Positions 1-8,496 of a DNA stretch of 11,633 bases are shown here, in pieces. Within the stretch, counting starts at the first letter, position 1, and each line of letters opens with the position of its first letter. Location: assembly GCA_910592005.1 (NCBI GenBank), contig CAJVPP010003440.1:1-11633 (forward strand), in the 5' to 3' direction. A program made the translations under genes and the position numbers. Below the pieces are notes generated by a model. That model was given only the letters and a program-made list of their open reading frames with translations. It had not been told where the DNA came from and searched no databases. This DNA comes from Funneliformis mosseae. Taxonomy: Eukaryota > Glomeromycota > Glomeromycetes > Glomerales > Glomeraceae.

Positions 1-112
1 AGTTATTATATTATAAAAATTTGTTAAAATGTATATTTTCCATTAATGCACACCCTCTCTAAATGCACTTTTTTACTTGGTCCCAAAGGGTGCATTTAGA
101 GAGGTCTGACTG
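1..112. mobile_element. Terminal segment of a TA-target inverted-repeat DNA transposon (partial)
   Basis: This segment ends in GAGGTCTGACTG followed by TA at 113-114. It is nearly identical, base for base, to 5227-5335, the right end of the complete element further along the window. It is therefore one end of a second copy of the same family, and the rest lies before position 1. The terminal CAGTCAGACC (minus strand), the TA target and a subterminal inverted repeat fit the Tc1/mariner superfamily, pogo/Tigger branch. No coding sequence can be seen in the part present. Confidence 0.85.
54..104. repeat. Subterminal inverted repeat, 15-bp perfect arms
   Basis: The arms at 54-68 (CCTCTCTAAATGCAC) and 90-104 are perfect reverse complements with a 21-base loop containing GGTCCC. 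The outer arm is part of the terminal inverted repeat itself, so the same motif faces inward and outward at the transposon end. The arrangement recurs at 5276-5327. By analogy with other pogo-type elements these may be transposase binding sites; that is inference. Confidence 0.8.
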
Positions 113-229
113 TATTTTGCTTTCAATAGTTCTGGAAACTTACTTAACAATACTATACCTAGTTCTGTGTTATACTTGAGATTTTTGAAATCAGCCTATC
201 ATATAATTGTTAAAATACTTCTATTAATA

Positions 230-900
230 GAAGATTAGAAAGAGCTCAATAGTATATAATACAGATAATTTTTGAAGGTATCAAAAAAGCTGAACCATCA
301 TCAATCACAGAAGAGGTGAATATATTTTAATTTAGTTAGCTGTAGAATATCTTTTGATAGATATTACCTAAATCTAGAATATAGGCAAATTTTCCTAATC
401 CAAGTGATAATGAAGAATACCTCTTAATAGCTATTTATCTGAATCCAGAGTATAGACATATTTTCCTAATTCTCATTATTACAACAGGGTCTATTTTATA
501 ATTTTCTAAAGTTAGATGTTATAGAGCTTCCTGTTGTGATATGATATACTATTTATATTATACATTATTTTTAATAGAATGTTTATCTGTTTTAGCAAGA
601 AATTATAGAAGAATGCAAGAAGGTAGATAAAAACTATTTTTATATGCATATGTTAGTTTATGGCTAAATTATCAAACTGTTATTATAGAATTGTGTAAAA
701 GGAACTATTTAATCAAAAACAATTAATGCATACCAAGCTGTAAAAGAAATGTTAGTAATGAAATTATAGACGAATGCAAATAATTTTTGAAAAGACTCAA
801 AAAGGATAAGCAAGAATAAAGTTGATTAAGAAGCAGAGTAGATTATCATGCTAATTTAGTAAATAATATTGAATCTCAAATCCAATCTCTATATCTGAGG
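230..900 (+). pseudogene. Unidentified coding debris
   Basis: I do not recognise this gene. Several short plus-strand stretches have protein-like composition despite stops and frame changes. About 232-330 reads as NRRLERAQ, stop, then FEGIKKAEPSSITEE. About 397-500 reads with the peptide EEYLLIAIYLNPEYRHIF. About 595-665 reads EIIEECKKVDKNYF then MHMLVYG. Further weak pieces occur near 765-900. The 'hydrophobic-x-L-x-P-x-(Y/F)-R' pattern faintly recalls the region before the dimerisation domain of hAT transposases, but this is too short to assign. Stops fall where Gln could have been, as in the better-defined pseudogenes of this window. Confidence 0.3.
351..471 (+). repeat. Imperfect direct repeat, 71-bp period
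   Basis: Segments starting at 368 and 439 match closely over about 32 bases, both reading CTRAATCYAGARTATAGRCA and then WATTTTCCTAAT. The bases just upstream (tagatattac versus tagctattta) also correspond, so the repeated unit is about 50 bp at 71-bp spacing. Both copies translate to a similar peptide (LEYRQIFLI and PEYRHIFLI). This suggests a small internal duplication in a former coding sequence. Confidence 0.55.
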
Positions 901-2630
901 ATGATAATTTAAACATATCTGATTAGGTAGATTATATCAGGATAAGAAAGTAAACTTCAGTATTGATTATGATTATGAAAAATATTACGATATAGATTAC
1001 ATTTGCTTAGCTTTATATACATTGTAAGTTACAATGTCTACTTTTATTTTTTGCAATTATCTTTGTGTGATATCAACAATGAATTGACTGAAGTTATTTA
1101 TAAAGTTAGAGAAATTGAAAGTAGAAAATCACAAATGCAAATCTAGAAAACTGGTTTAACTATCACATATAGAAAACCATAGCTGTTGTCAGATATTTTT
1201 TTTTCTTTTTCTAAAAGAGTATCTTCTTTGATTTAATGTGATTTCTTTTTTTTAATGATTAAGAGATGAAAGTACAAGTATATTAAAAATATAAGAGTAG
1301 ATCATCAAAAATAAAACTTATATGAGATTCGCCATTAAAATACATATATATTATTTATAGAAATAATATAACTATAAATTTTCAAAGATAAATGATAAAT
1401 GTGAGTTTATACGTTAAATTTTCAGATCAATCTTTGAATAAAATCCTAAATATTATTTTAATAAAATAATATATTTGTTTTATCGTACAAAATATTACAA
1501 GGTTAATGAACTTTCTTAGCATCTAACAAAATTTTATTTTTATGTGACATTCTGGCTTGCATTATACAACTACATGTAATAATACTAAATTTACCAGTGA
1601 ATAATGGTGTGATAAATAGTATTTTACTACTAAAAAAAATTCTAAGTCCCTAAATACATAGTAAAAATGAAAAATTAAGGGGTATAACGCAATATGACAA
1701 ATATTTTTATTATGATCATGTAAAAGTAAAATTCTAGGAGGTAGAAAAAGATAAGGTTAATACATGCAGGTATGTGAGACAAAAATAAACTTCTCGTTAA
1801 AATATGTATAATATAATAATGATATAATATAATTATCTATATGACTATTGCTTGTATGATAAAATAATTTTATATATATAAAGTGTCTCATTTCCAAAAA
1901 ATTTTTATTTTTTTCTTTCACAACATTTTAGATAAAATAGCATTTTTTATAATTATATTTACTCTAAAGTTACAACTATTTTGGGCGATAGGTTGCTAAA
2001 ATCATGTGATTTTTTAAATTTTATAAAATTGCATAATGTATAAATATATAATGGTATTTAATCAGATGTATTCTAACTTACAAATAAATTACTAGCTTCT
2101 CTAATAAATGAGATATAGATACATCTTATATCATAGAAGTATAATCCATTATCTGAGATAGAAGTAGAATCCTAAATATTACATATATGATAACATTTAG
2201 CCTCAAAATTTTTATAATAATTCTATGCAAGCTTTTTTATTTTATCAATAAGTAAACTTATATATTATATTAAAAATCATTCTAAAATAAGCAATTAATA
2301 CCTATAACTATTAATATAAAATTTTTATTTATATCATTTTTTAATAATATCATCACATTTAAAATATTCAATATAATATTTTTTTTCCATTTCTTAATAG
2401 TATTAATATATTACCTTCAACTGAAACTTCATCTTCAGAAATATGATAAAATATATTTGATGATATAATCAACTCTTTTTATAGCAAATTTTGATATTAC
2501 AAATTTTACAATATAATAGATTTTTAGTATCAGATAGATTTTTAAATATAAAAAAACCTTACTATATTGAATTTGTTAATTAAAAATTTATACTTTATTT
2601 AACAATATAAAATTAGAAAAATTTATATAA
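900..2630. other. AT-rich spacer without a recognisable gene
   Basis: This stretch is very AT-rich with many short A and T runs and stops in all frames. Two protein-like scraps appear and neither is assignable. One is on + near 1050-1140 (INNELTEVIYKVREIES). The other is on - near 1450-1625, where a peptide including MSHKNKILLDAKKVH precedes a stop. A further minus-strand scrap around 2400-2550 has C-x2-C spacing and is discussed in the findings. No tRNA, rRNA or clear terminal repeats are visible. Confidence 0.6.
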
Positions 2631-2633
2631 AAT

Positions 2634-2712
2634 GACTCTTTTTATAATGAATTGTTTTATAATGATTTTTTTTTGATATAACAAAGTTTTGCTTAAAATG
2701 AATTTTACTAGA
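2634..2712. repeat. Possible decayed left terminal repeat of the Tigger-like element
   Basis: About 200 bases before the transposase start there is a run of related short motifs. TTTATAATGA occurs at 2641-2650 and 2656-2665, followed by TTGATATAACAAAG and GCTTAAAATGAA. If TG and CA are read as decayed CG, this resembles the iterated 'CGTTATAACGAA' motifs found in terminal repeats of some pogo/Tigger elements. I did not find a matching inverted copy after 4579, so the call is tentative. Confidence 0.3.
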
Positions 2713-2846
2713 TTTATTTATATAAAATTTTGTAGTTCTCTGTACTTAGTTTTAAATAAACTAATAATAAATAAATATTCACATTATATATTATGTCTTA
2801 TATTTCATGATTTTTTTACATAATTTTTTACGTTTTTCTTTATATA

Positions 2847-4579
2847 ATGCCAAAAGTAAACTCAAAAAAATAATTTAATAAATCTACTAATAAACAAGAT
2901 AAATCTTTAAAAATGAAAATTTCTTATAACTGCAAAAAAAAACATTATTTGAAAATATATCATTACTTTTTTTAAAACAAAAGACTTGACTAATGAATAT
3001 AATGTTAATAAAGGTATGATAAGTAACATTTTAAAGAAAAAAAACTATTAACTTTCTATGAATACTAATTTATATTAAGCCAATTTGAAATGTGATAGAA
3101 AATTTTATTCTTTCTTATCAAAGAAGTGTTAATAATTTGAGTAAATAATATACTTAAAGCTGATCTCATATTATTGATAATATTCTTTAACTAAAATCTT
3201 GATTTTTACTTTTTTATTAAAGAAAAATAAGTTTAAAGGATCTAATGATTGAGTGAAAAATTTTAAAAAATGATATAACCTTAAATAGTACTATATACAT
3301 AGAGAAACTGCAAGTATATCACTTAAAGATCTTGAAATAATAAGAGAAAATCTTTGACAAATATTAAAAGATTATAGTTCTAAAAACATATTTAATTATA
3401 ATAAAATAGAACTATTTTAGAAGATAAAACTATATCAAATGATATTTAATAAACAAATATTAGAAACAAAATAATCAAAGGATTGTGTAATGATTTTACT
3501 TATATATAATGCAACAGAGAGTGAAAAACTAATACCTTTATTCATATATAAGTATAAAAATCCTAAAATTATTAAGAATATTAATAAAAGAATGCTTCTA
3601 GTTAAATATTATTGAAATCAAAAAGTTAGAAATCTGAAACGAGAACATAAAAAAACTTGATACAAAAATAAAAAACAAAACCAGAAAATTCTTCTTCTTA
3701 TGGATAATACTCTGACATATGCTCTTTATAAACTACTTATCTAACTAATATTACTATTTAATTCTTCCTCTCAAATATCACTACATACCTTCAACCTTGT
3801 GTTCAAGATATTATAAATAGTTTTAAGGTAAGAAATGTAACTGATTTAATAATTTTTTAATTAAAATATAATTAACATTATTATATTTTATCTTTTATTT
3901 ATACTTAATTCTAATTTAACTTATTTTAAACATAATATCAAAAGCTATATTTACAAAATTGGGTTAAAACTTTTGATAAATTTAATGAATATAATATTAA
4001 ACTCTCTAAAATTAATATTAAAAATGCATAAAATATGTTTTATAAGTATAGGATAACGTTAAAAATAAAATAATTAAAAATTGTTAGATGAAAGTAGATA
4101 TTTTATCTAATAATAATTATGAAAATAAGGATGAAACTAGCATTGATATATTATTTGAACTTAAACAGTTAAAGGAAATGAAAGAAGTTCAAGTATTAAT
4201 TGATAAACTAGATTTTGACAATCCTTTTTCTGTCAAAGAATTTGTTAAATATGATAAAATCTGAAATTATAGATAAAGTGATATCTGATGAAAAATTTTA
4301 AAAGTAGTATTACTAAATCAAGAAAATGAAAGAAAATAAGATTCTTTATCACCAATAATTATTCATAAAAAAGTTATTAAAGCTTATAATAAAGTAATTT
4401 ATATTTGAAGTAACAAGAAAAACTTTTGATATCAAAAAAAAATTAAAATTTTCTTTTAATAGAACTAAAAAATCTATATATCTAATAATTAAATATTATT
4501 AAAAAATTTAAATAAACTATTAATATCTATTTAAGAAGTTAATCTAGAAGAAATCAAATTTAAAAACCAAAAAATTTAA
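2847..4579 (+). pseudogene. Decayed pogo/Tigger-type transposase (DDE_1, CENP-B-like DNA binding)
   Basis: In life this would be a cut-and-paste transposase of the Tc1/mariner superfamily inserting at TA. The ATG at 2847 opens MPKVNSKK then a stop. About 2955-3035 encodes a Psq/CENP-B helix-turn-helix (DLTNEYNVNKGMISNILKKK). About 3225-3345 encodes the second DNA-binding part (FKGSND, stop, VKNFKK). The catalytic core follows. The first block reads IFNYNKIELF, with Asn (3400-3402) where the family has Asp in NYDETGLFW. Then come SKDCVMILLIYNATESEKL (3476-3535), LLLMDNTLTYALY with Asp intact at 3703-3705, and LQPCVQDIINSF, with Val (3801-3803) replacing the third Asp. The tail continues as LQNWVKTFDKFNEYN and ends near 4579. 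At least a dozen stops and several frameshifts (near 3730, between 3827 and 3945, and at 4255) make it non-functional. The length is normal for the family. An intact-looking 58-codon stretch at 4088-4264 is part of the tail, not a gene. Confidence 0.87.
3828..3944 (+). other. Possible intron or small insertion in the transposase
   Basis: After codons for NSFK there is AAG|GTAAGA at 3827/3828, then very AT-rich sequence ending ATATCAAAAG at 3944. Readable transposase (LYLQNWVKTFDKF) resumes directly after it. An intron of 117 bases is possible. However, a few family residues expected at the junction (the AKYRK-like stretch) are missing, so an AT-rich insertion or deletion product is an equally good reading. 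Confidence 0.35.
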
Positions 4580-4670
4580 CATTTTAAATTATTAATTAGT
4601 AATACAGTCAGACCTCTCTAAATGCATCCTCTATAAATACACACCCTCTTTAAATGTACACAATGTTCTG

Positions 4671-4686
4671 GTCCCAAGCTTGGGAC
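4671..4686. repeat. 16-bp perfect palindrome in the transposon left end
   Basis: GTCCCAAGCTTGGGAC is a perfect palindrome. It lies between copies of the subterminal CTAAATGCA motif, and GGTCCC-like sequence also sits in the loop of the right-end hairpins (79-90, 5302-5312). It is therefore a family feature of the element ends rather than chance. Confidence 0.75.
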
Positions 4687-4714
4687 TAGAGGCTAAATGC
4701 ACCCTCTAAGTTCT

Positions 4715-4780
4715 GCACGTGCAAGAAAATTTTCTGTACTTTGATATGACAATCCGATCTCTAAATGCACGTCACGTGAC
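4715..4780. promoter_or_regulatory. Two CACGTG (E-box) palindromes
   Basis: GCACGTGC at 4715-4722 and GTCACGTGAC at 4771-4780 each contain the CACGTG core bound by basic helix-loop-helix proteins in fungi and other eukaryotes. Two such GC-containing palindromes within 65 bp stand out in this AT-rich DNA. Whether they drive transcription of the element is not known. They lie downstream of the minus-strand remnant, so a role in that gene's promoter would be unexpected. Confidence 0.4.
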
Positions 4781-4846
4781 TATTTTATAAAATAATAGGA
4801 TCATTGAAAATTTGATGTTTTTTTTTATTTATTAATTTAGTACACA

Positions 4847-4940
4847 TGCAGCTTTTTTTTCGGCCTTAACTCTTTAGCATCATTATAATCTTGCAGCTTT
4901 TTTTTTGGCCTTGACTCTTTAGTATCATTATAATCTTGCA
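4847..4940 (-). repeat. 45-bp tandem repeat (about 2 copies) encoding a 15-residue basic module
   Basis: The unit starts at 4847 and again at 4892, and a third start matches at 4937-4940. On the minus strand both copies stay in one frame and encode QDYNDTKESRPKKKL and QDYNDAKELRPKKKL. The period is a multiple of three and the copies differ at only a few positions, mostly Thr/Ala and Ser/Leu. RPKKKL resembles a monopartite nuclear localisation signal. Confidence 0.85.
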
Positions 4941-4959
4941 TGACTTGATGATCCTAGAT

Positions 4960-5235
4960 TTCTTCAACCATTGGATCGTTTGGGGGTGAGTCATGTGAAA
5001 AAAAAAATTTTTAATATTTATTTTTTAAATCAATCAATGTAATTAACAACTAAAATCACTTACCTTTTATAGCTACCGAATTCTTCAAGCATTGATCGTT
5101 CAGAGGTAAGTCCTATGATATTTTTTATATTTTATATTTTTTTTTTAATCAATCAAACAAACAATTAAATTACTTACCTTCTTGTAACTACCAGATTCTC
5201 AAGCATTAGATCATTCGAAGGTGAGTGATTATATT
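4960..5235 (-). repeat. About 118-bp tandem repeat, three imperfect copies
   Basis: TTCTTCAA-type starts occur at 4960, 5081 and 5196 (spacings 121 and 115). Each copy has the exon-like core CATTGGATCGTTYR, then GGTRAGTC, a T/A-rich stretch with AATCAATCAA, AATTAA and an ACTTACCTT block. The third copy is cut by the terminal region of the element. On the minus strand each unit corresponds to one exon plus one intron. Confidence 0.75.
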
Positions 5236-5275
5236 ATAAAATTTGTTAAAATGTATATTTTCTATTAATGCACAC

Positions 5276-5327
5276 CCTCTCTAAATGCACTCTTTTACTC
5301 AGTCCCGAAGGGATGCATTTAGAGAGG
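5276..5327. repeat. Subterminal inverted repeat at the right end of the 731-bp element
   Basis: CCTCTCTAAATGCA at 5276-5289 is the reverse complement of 5314-5327, with a short loop containing AGTCCCGAAGG. It matches the hairpin at 54-104 in the partial copy. Confidence 0.8.
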
Positions 5328-6105
5328 TCTGACTGTATAATTAAACAAATAGTATATATTTATAAATTTCTATATTATTTTTTTCTTTCTTTTAGAAATA
5401 ACTTAAGATTTTTTAAATTTAATAATCTCTTCATAATAATAATTTAAATATTATTACAAAAGATTATGATAATAAAGTCTAATATTAAAATCAATATTTA
5501 TATAAATTATCAAGAAAAAAGAATGTTTTAAAAGAGAAAAATATTATTTCTTTAAAAATAGCATTATTTTTTCTATATTAATAGAATTATTTAAGGAATT
5601 AAATAATAATTAATTAAAAGAATAATAAGTGTTAATTTATAAATAATTTTTTTTCAAGTTTATCTATAATAGTTTTATCAAGAAAATTAATTACAAATTT
5701 ATATAATGATAGTACTAAATTTATCTAATAAAGTAAATTCACAAATATTAATAATCTTCTTTAAAAATATTACATTCTAATTATATATAAATTAAATTAT
5801 TTTTTTTTGACTATTTAAAATAATCAAAATAATCAAAATCAATTTTGACTTTGTTAAAAATTTAAAAAGTTAAAATCAATTATAATAGTTAAAATATATT
5901 ATGATTTTAGATGGTCCTCATAATTATTTTTAAATTTTAATTGAGTTGTAACTTAATTGCATCATAAGGAAATTTAATTACCCCACAAATTGCAATTTAA
6001 TTCAATTGCACCATTTTTTTTAATTGCAGTGATTATCTTTAATTATGATAATTAAAACCAATTATTGATATTTAAAATATATATGATGATTAAACTGTAA
6101 AGCTC

Positions 6106-6202
6106 TAAATAAATTAGATTAATTTAGATTATCTGATAAATCTAATCTGATACTTTTTTAAATTAGACAGATTAGATAATCTATTCTAATCTGATTTATT
6201 TA
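6106..6202. repeat. Imperfect inverted repeat with ~34-bp arms
   Basis: The left arm starts TAAATAAATTAGATTAATTT at 6106. The right arm, reverse-complemented from 6202, starts TAAATAAATCAGATTAGAAT. Both continue through AGATTATCT. The inner parts (AATCTAATCTGA and TCAGATTAGA-type motifs) also pair, so most of the 97 bp could form a hairpin. It is a possible miniature inverted-repeat element or foldback remnant; no target duplication was identified. Confidence 0.5.
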
Positions 6203-6467
6203 AATTAAAAATTTAGGTCAGATCAGTAAAATCATTCTAATTAAATAAAATAAATTATTTAATTAAAATAATAAAAATCAAAAATGAAATAATTTAATAT
6301 TATTCAAAATAAATGATAAAATATCATTTAAAATGAATGATTAGACATCAATTTTTATTTATATTTATTTTATTTGATTTATTTTTTTATTTTAATTATA
6401 GTACTGTAATTTAATTGTTTTTATTTTTTTATTAATTGAGAAGCAGATCTTTAAGGTAAATATTATA

Positions 6468-6496
6468 ATTAATAATAATAATAATAAAAAAAAAAA
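6468..6496. repeat. AAT microsatellite followed by an A run
   Basis: About six AAT units are followed by roughly eleven A residues, ending about 20 bases before the LINE ORF1 start codon. It may lie in the former 5' untranslated region or mark the insertion junction. Confidence 0.7.
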
Positions 6497-6517
6497 TTCT
6501 TTTTGCTAATTCACAAA

Positions 6518-8075
6518 ATGTCAAGAAATATTAGAAGAAAGAACACTAATCGTGATTACTTTGCATTACCTATTAATAATAAAATATCAATCAAAAAATA
6601 AAACACCACTCAAACTTTAGATAATAAACTCATTCTAGAGTTACCTACTAGTTTATTGAACCTATTCTATAAAAACATTAATACCATGGAAGTTGATCCT
6701 GTTACAGAAAGTCTAACTAATAATTTTGATAAAGAAAAAGGTTTTAAAACCTTTATACTAGAAAACACTATATAGAAAATTATTATAAGCATCAATAAGT
6801 CTTTTGATACGTCAAAAAATATTTTAAATACTTTAGCCTTTAGTTTTGAAGTATTTTCAACTCAAGTCGTCAAATTTTTATATATATTTCTTTAGAAAAA
6901 TTCTCTAGACCTCACCTCTAAATGAAAATCTTAAAGATCACAGATTTATGTTACAATAAATATAACTCATTCATCAATGCTTCAAGAGAAAAGAATCTAT
7001 TGATTAGAATTAATCAATCATCAAAGTTACCTTTATTGACAAAATTAAATGTGATGCATTCTGCATTTTCAAATTTTCTGATATAAATAATATCATGTTT
7101 CAATCAATAAATATTAAAAAATCTGTACTTTATGTACCTGATCTATAAATTACAGTCATAGAAATTCCTTTAAATGCTACTGAAACTAGATTACGTAAAC
7201 TTTTCTTCAAATTTGGTAATATCATTTGTTCTCAATAGATGTAAGGAACCTATAGTAAAAAGCTACAATCACCTTTAATGATCAAACAAATTTTGTAGAA
7301 TTAAAAAAGGTGACAGAATCTACCTTTTAAATGACATGATCTATTATTATCCCTGTAATCTTTTCAGAACAGATATTCAAGCTTTTTTAGCTCATTCAGA
7401 TAAACTAATCAACTTTTCTAAAAATATTATATTACATAACCTCTAGGATATTAGAAATATAATTTTTGCTACTGTCTGAATTATTCCTAGAGCATATTTC
7501 AACTATAATTACTTACAGTATGCCTTCTTTTATTTTCTTAATAAAAAAGATACCAAAGCTATTATGAATATAAAGAATTTAATCTTGAATAATAAAAAAC
7601 TTAAATAGATTGACCTAAAAGTAAACTTTGCATCATTTATTTATCAACATATCATAATGCCTCTTTTTATCCCAAATGTTATCAGACACTGAAAGATCAT
7701 AACATGTAAAATTTATACTAAAAATTTTAACCTGCTTAATTTACTAATTATACTGTACCTAAATGTAGTCCTATAAGAGGTTTTGTTCATGATAATATCA
7801 CCTTTGCTCATGTGACTAAACTCTCGTAGCAATCTAATAATTCTTAAAATACACCTAAGAGAAGACCTCCACCACCTCCTCTACTTAAATCAAACTCTAT
7901 TTCTTCTTCTCCTAACACTTCAAATGTAAAGCCAAAATTGCACTAAACTGATGAACCCATAGATGATTTCTTTGAATCTAAAGTCTATTTTACTCACAAC
8001 CTAAATAATAGTATAGCAAAAGGTGGATTAATTTATAACATAAATTTTAAACAGTTTGTAATCTTTTAACTTATA
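6518..8075 (+). pseudogene. Decayed LINE ORF1 (nucleic-acid chaperone/RNA-binding protein)
   Basis: ORF1 proteins of non-LTR retrotransposons bind the element RNA. The ATG at 6518 opens MSRNIRRKNTNRDYFALP, and the frame continues through several stops to about 6930 (with NTMEVDPVTESL). An RRM-like region follows at about 7025-7260 (CDAFCIFKFSD, then VLYVPDL, stop, TVIEIPLNATETRLRKLF, FKFGNI). A second occupies about 7325-7610 (YYYPCNLFRTDIQAF, LQYAFFYFLNKKDTKA). The Cys/His knuckle expected next is not readable. A Pro/Ser-rich tail (KRRPPPPPLLKSNSISSS) lies near 7855-7930, then TDEPIDDFFESK and NSIAKGGLIYNI to about 8070. Stops sit mostly where Gln would be expected, and several frameshifts occur (near 6935, 7240-7320 and 7790). 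I recognise the order and motifs as those of LINE ORF1 in Rhizophagus-like fungi; this is from memory. Confidence 0.75.
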
Positions 8076-8496
8076 TTTATTGCTAACACACTTAGTGATC
8101 TTTGTATTTAATTCAAATTTTCACAAAATAGATTAGCTGTTATTGAGAAAACTCTTTATATTAAGGTTGTCACTTCTATTGAAGTAGATGATTTTAATAA
8201 CAATTTGTCGACTCTGTTACTGAAGTAAACCACAAATTACCACATATTGATACTTTCCTTTGCATTGCCTATTTGTAAAAATACTAATAAATAATTTGTA
8301 CTCATCTGTTAAAAGAAATAATAATGTATCTCTGAATTTATTCCTTTACTTAACAAATTACTTAAAACTTGTCATGATTTTTAAACTGTACTTATCAATA
8401 AAAACCTTCTTATGTTTTTAAACTTCTAAACAAAGAATTTGATAAATTAACAGAATGTTACATTAGCAACTTTCTATAATATTTTATTCAATTATT

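Larger units (their letters stand above)
4837..5235 (-). pseudogene. Minus-strand coding remnant with repeated micro-exons inside the 731-bp element
   Basis: Read on the minus strand, three related exon-like units occur. The first (about 5225-5178) reads SPSNDLMLENLVVTR and ends at a donor AAG|GTAAGT (5178/5177). The second (5112-5064) reads LTSERSMLEEFGSYKR and ends at AAG|GTAAGT (5064/5063). The third (about 4994-4837) reads SPPNDPMVEEI, then a TAG, DHQVMQDYNDTKE and basic modules, ending at TAA (4839-4837). The first intron is 65 bases (5177-5113), with acceptor ATCATAG. The second would end near 4995 but lacks an AG there. The acidic NDPMVEE segments and Lys-rich modules would suit the C-terminal tail of a pogo-type transposase whose catalytic part was deleted. 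That origin is inference. No start codon context is clear and the in-frame TAG suggests it is inactive. Confidence 0.5.
4605..5335. mobile_element. Complete 731-bp non-autonomous pogo/Tigger-like element with TA duplication
   Basis: The left end starts CAGTCAGACCTCTCTAAATG and the right end is its reverse complement. The inverted repeat is perfect for 25 bp (4605-4629 and 5311-5335). TA lies directly outside both ends (4603-4604 and 5336-5337), as expected for Tc1/mariner-type insertion. The motif CTCTCTAAATGCA and variants recur inside both ends (near 4613, 4629, 4644, 4689, 4756, 5276 and 5314), probably as transposase binding sites. The inside has no transposase core but carries a minus-strand coding remnant with tandem exon-like units. 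It inserted 25 bases past the stop of the decayed transposase. Its ends are much better preserved than that neighbour, so it probably arrived later. Confidence 0.9.
5338..6517. other. AT-rich spacer between transposon and LINE remnant
   Basis: No gene is visible. The stretch holds several self-complementary segments. These are near-palindromic CAAAATCAATTTTG around 5835, TGCAATTTAATTCAATTGCA at 5991-6010 (two mismatches to a perfect palindrome), a longer inverted repeat at 6106-6202, and an AAT microsatellite at 6468-6496. Repeated TTAATTGCA motifs at 5950-6030 hint at an old miniature element, but I cannot define its ends. Confidence 0.6.

Noticed and set aside
113..250. Open frame (YFAFNSSGNLLNN...) directly after the first transposon end
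   Set aside because: It has no start codon, no similarity to anything I know and ends at a TAG. A competing frame downstream looks more protein-like.
4088..4264. Intact-looking 58-codon ORF (MKVDILSNNN...) on the plus strand
   Set aside because: It continues, after a one-base frameshift near 4255, into SEIIDKVISDEKF and further tail sequence, and it follows the transposase core directly. It is part of the decayed Tigger C-terminus.
4847..5225. Regularly spaced repeats considered as a CRISPR-like array
   Set aside because: The repeats are 45 and ~118 bp with related, not unique, intervening sequence. They sit inside a TA-flanked transposon in eukaryotic DNA with intron signals.
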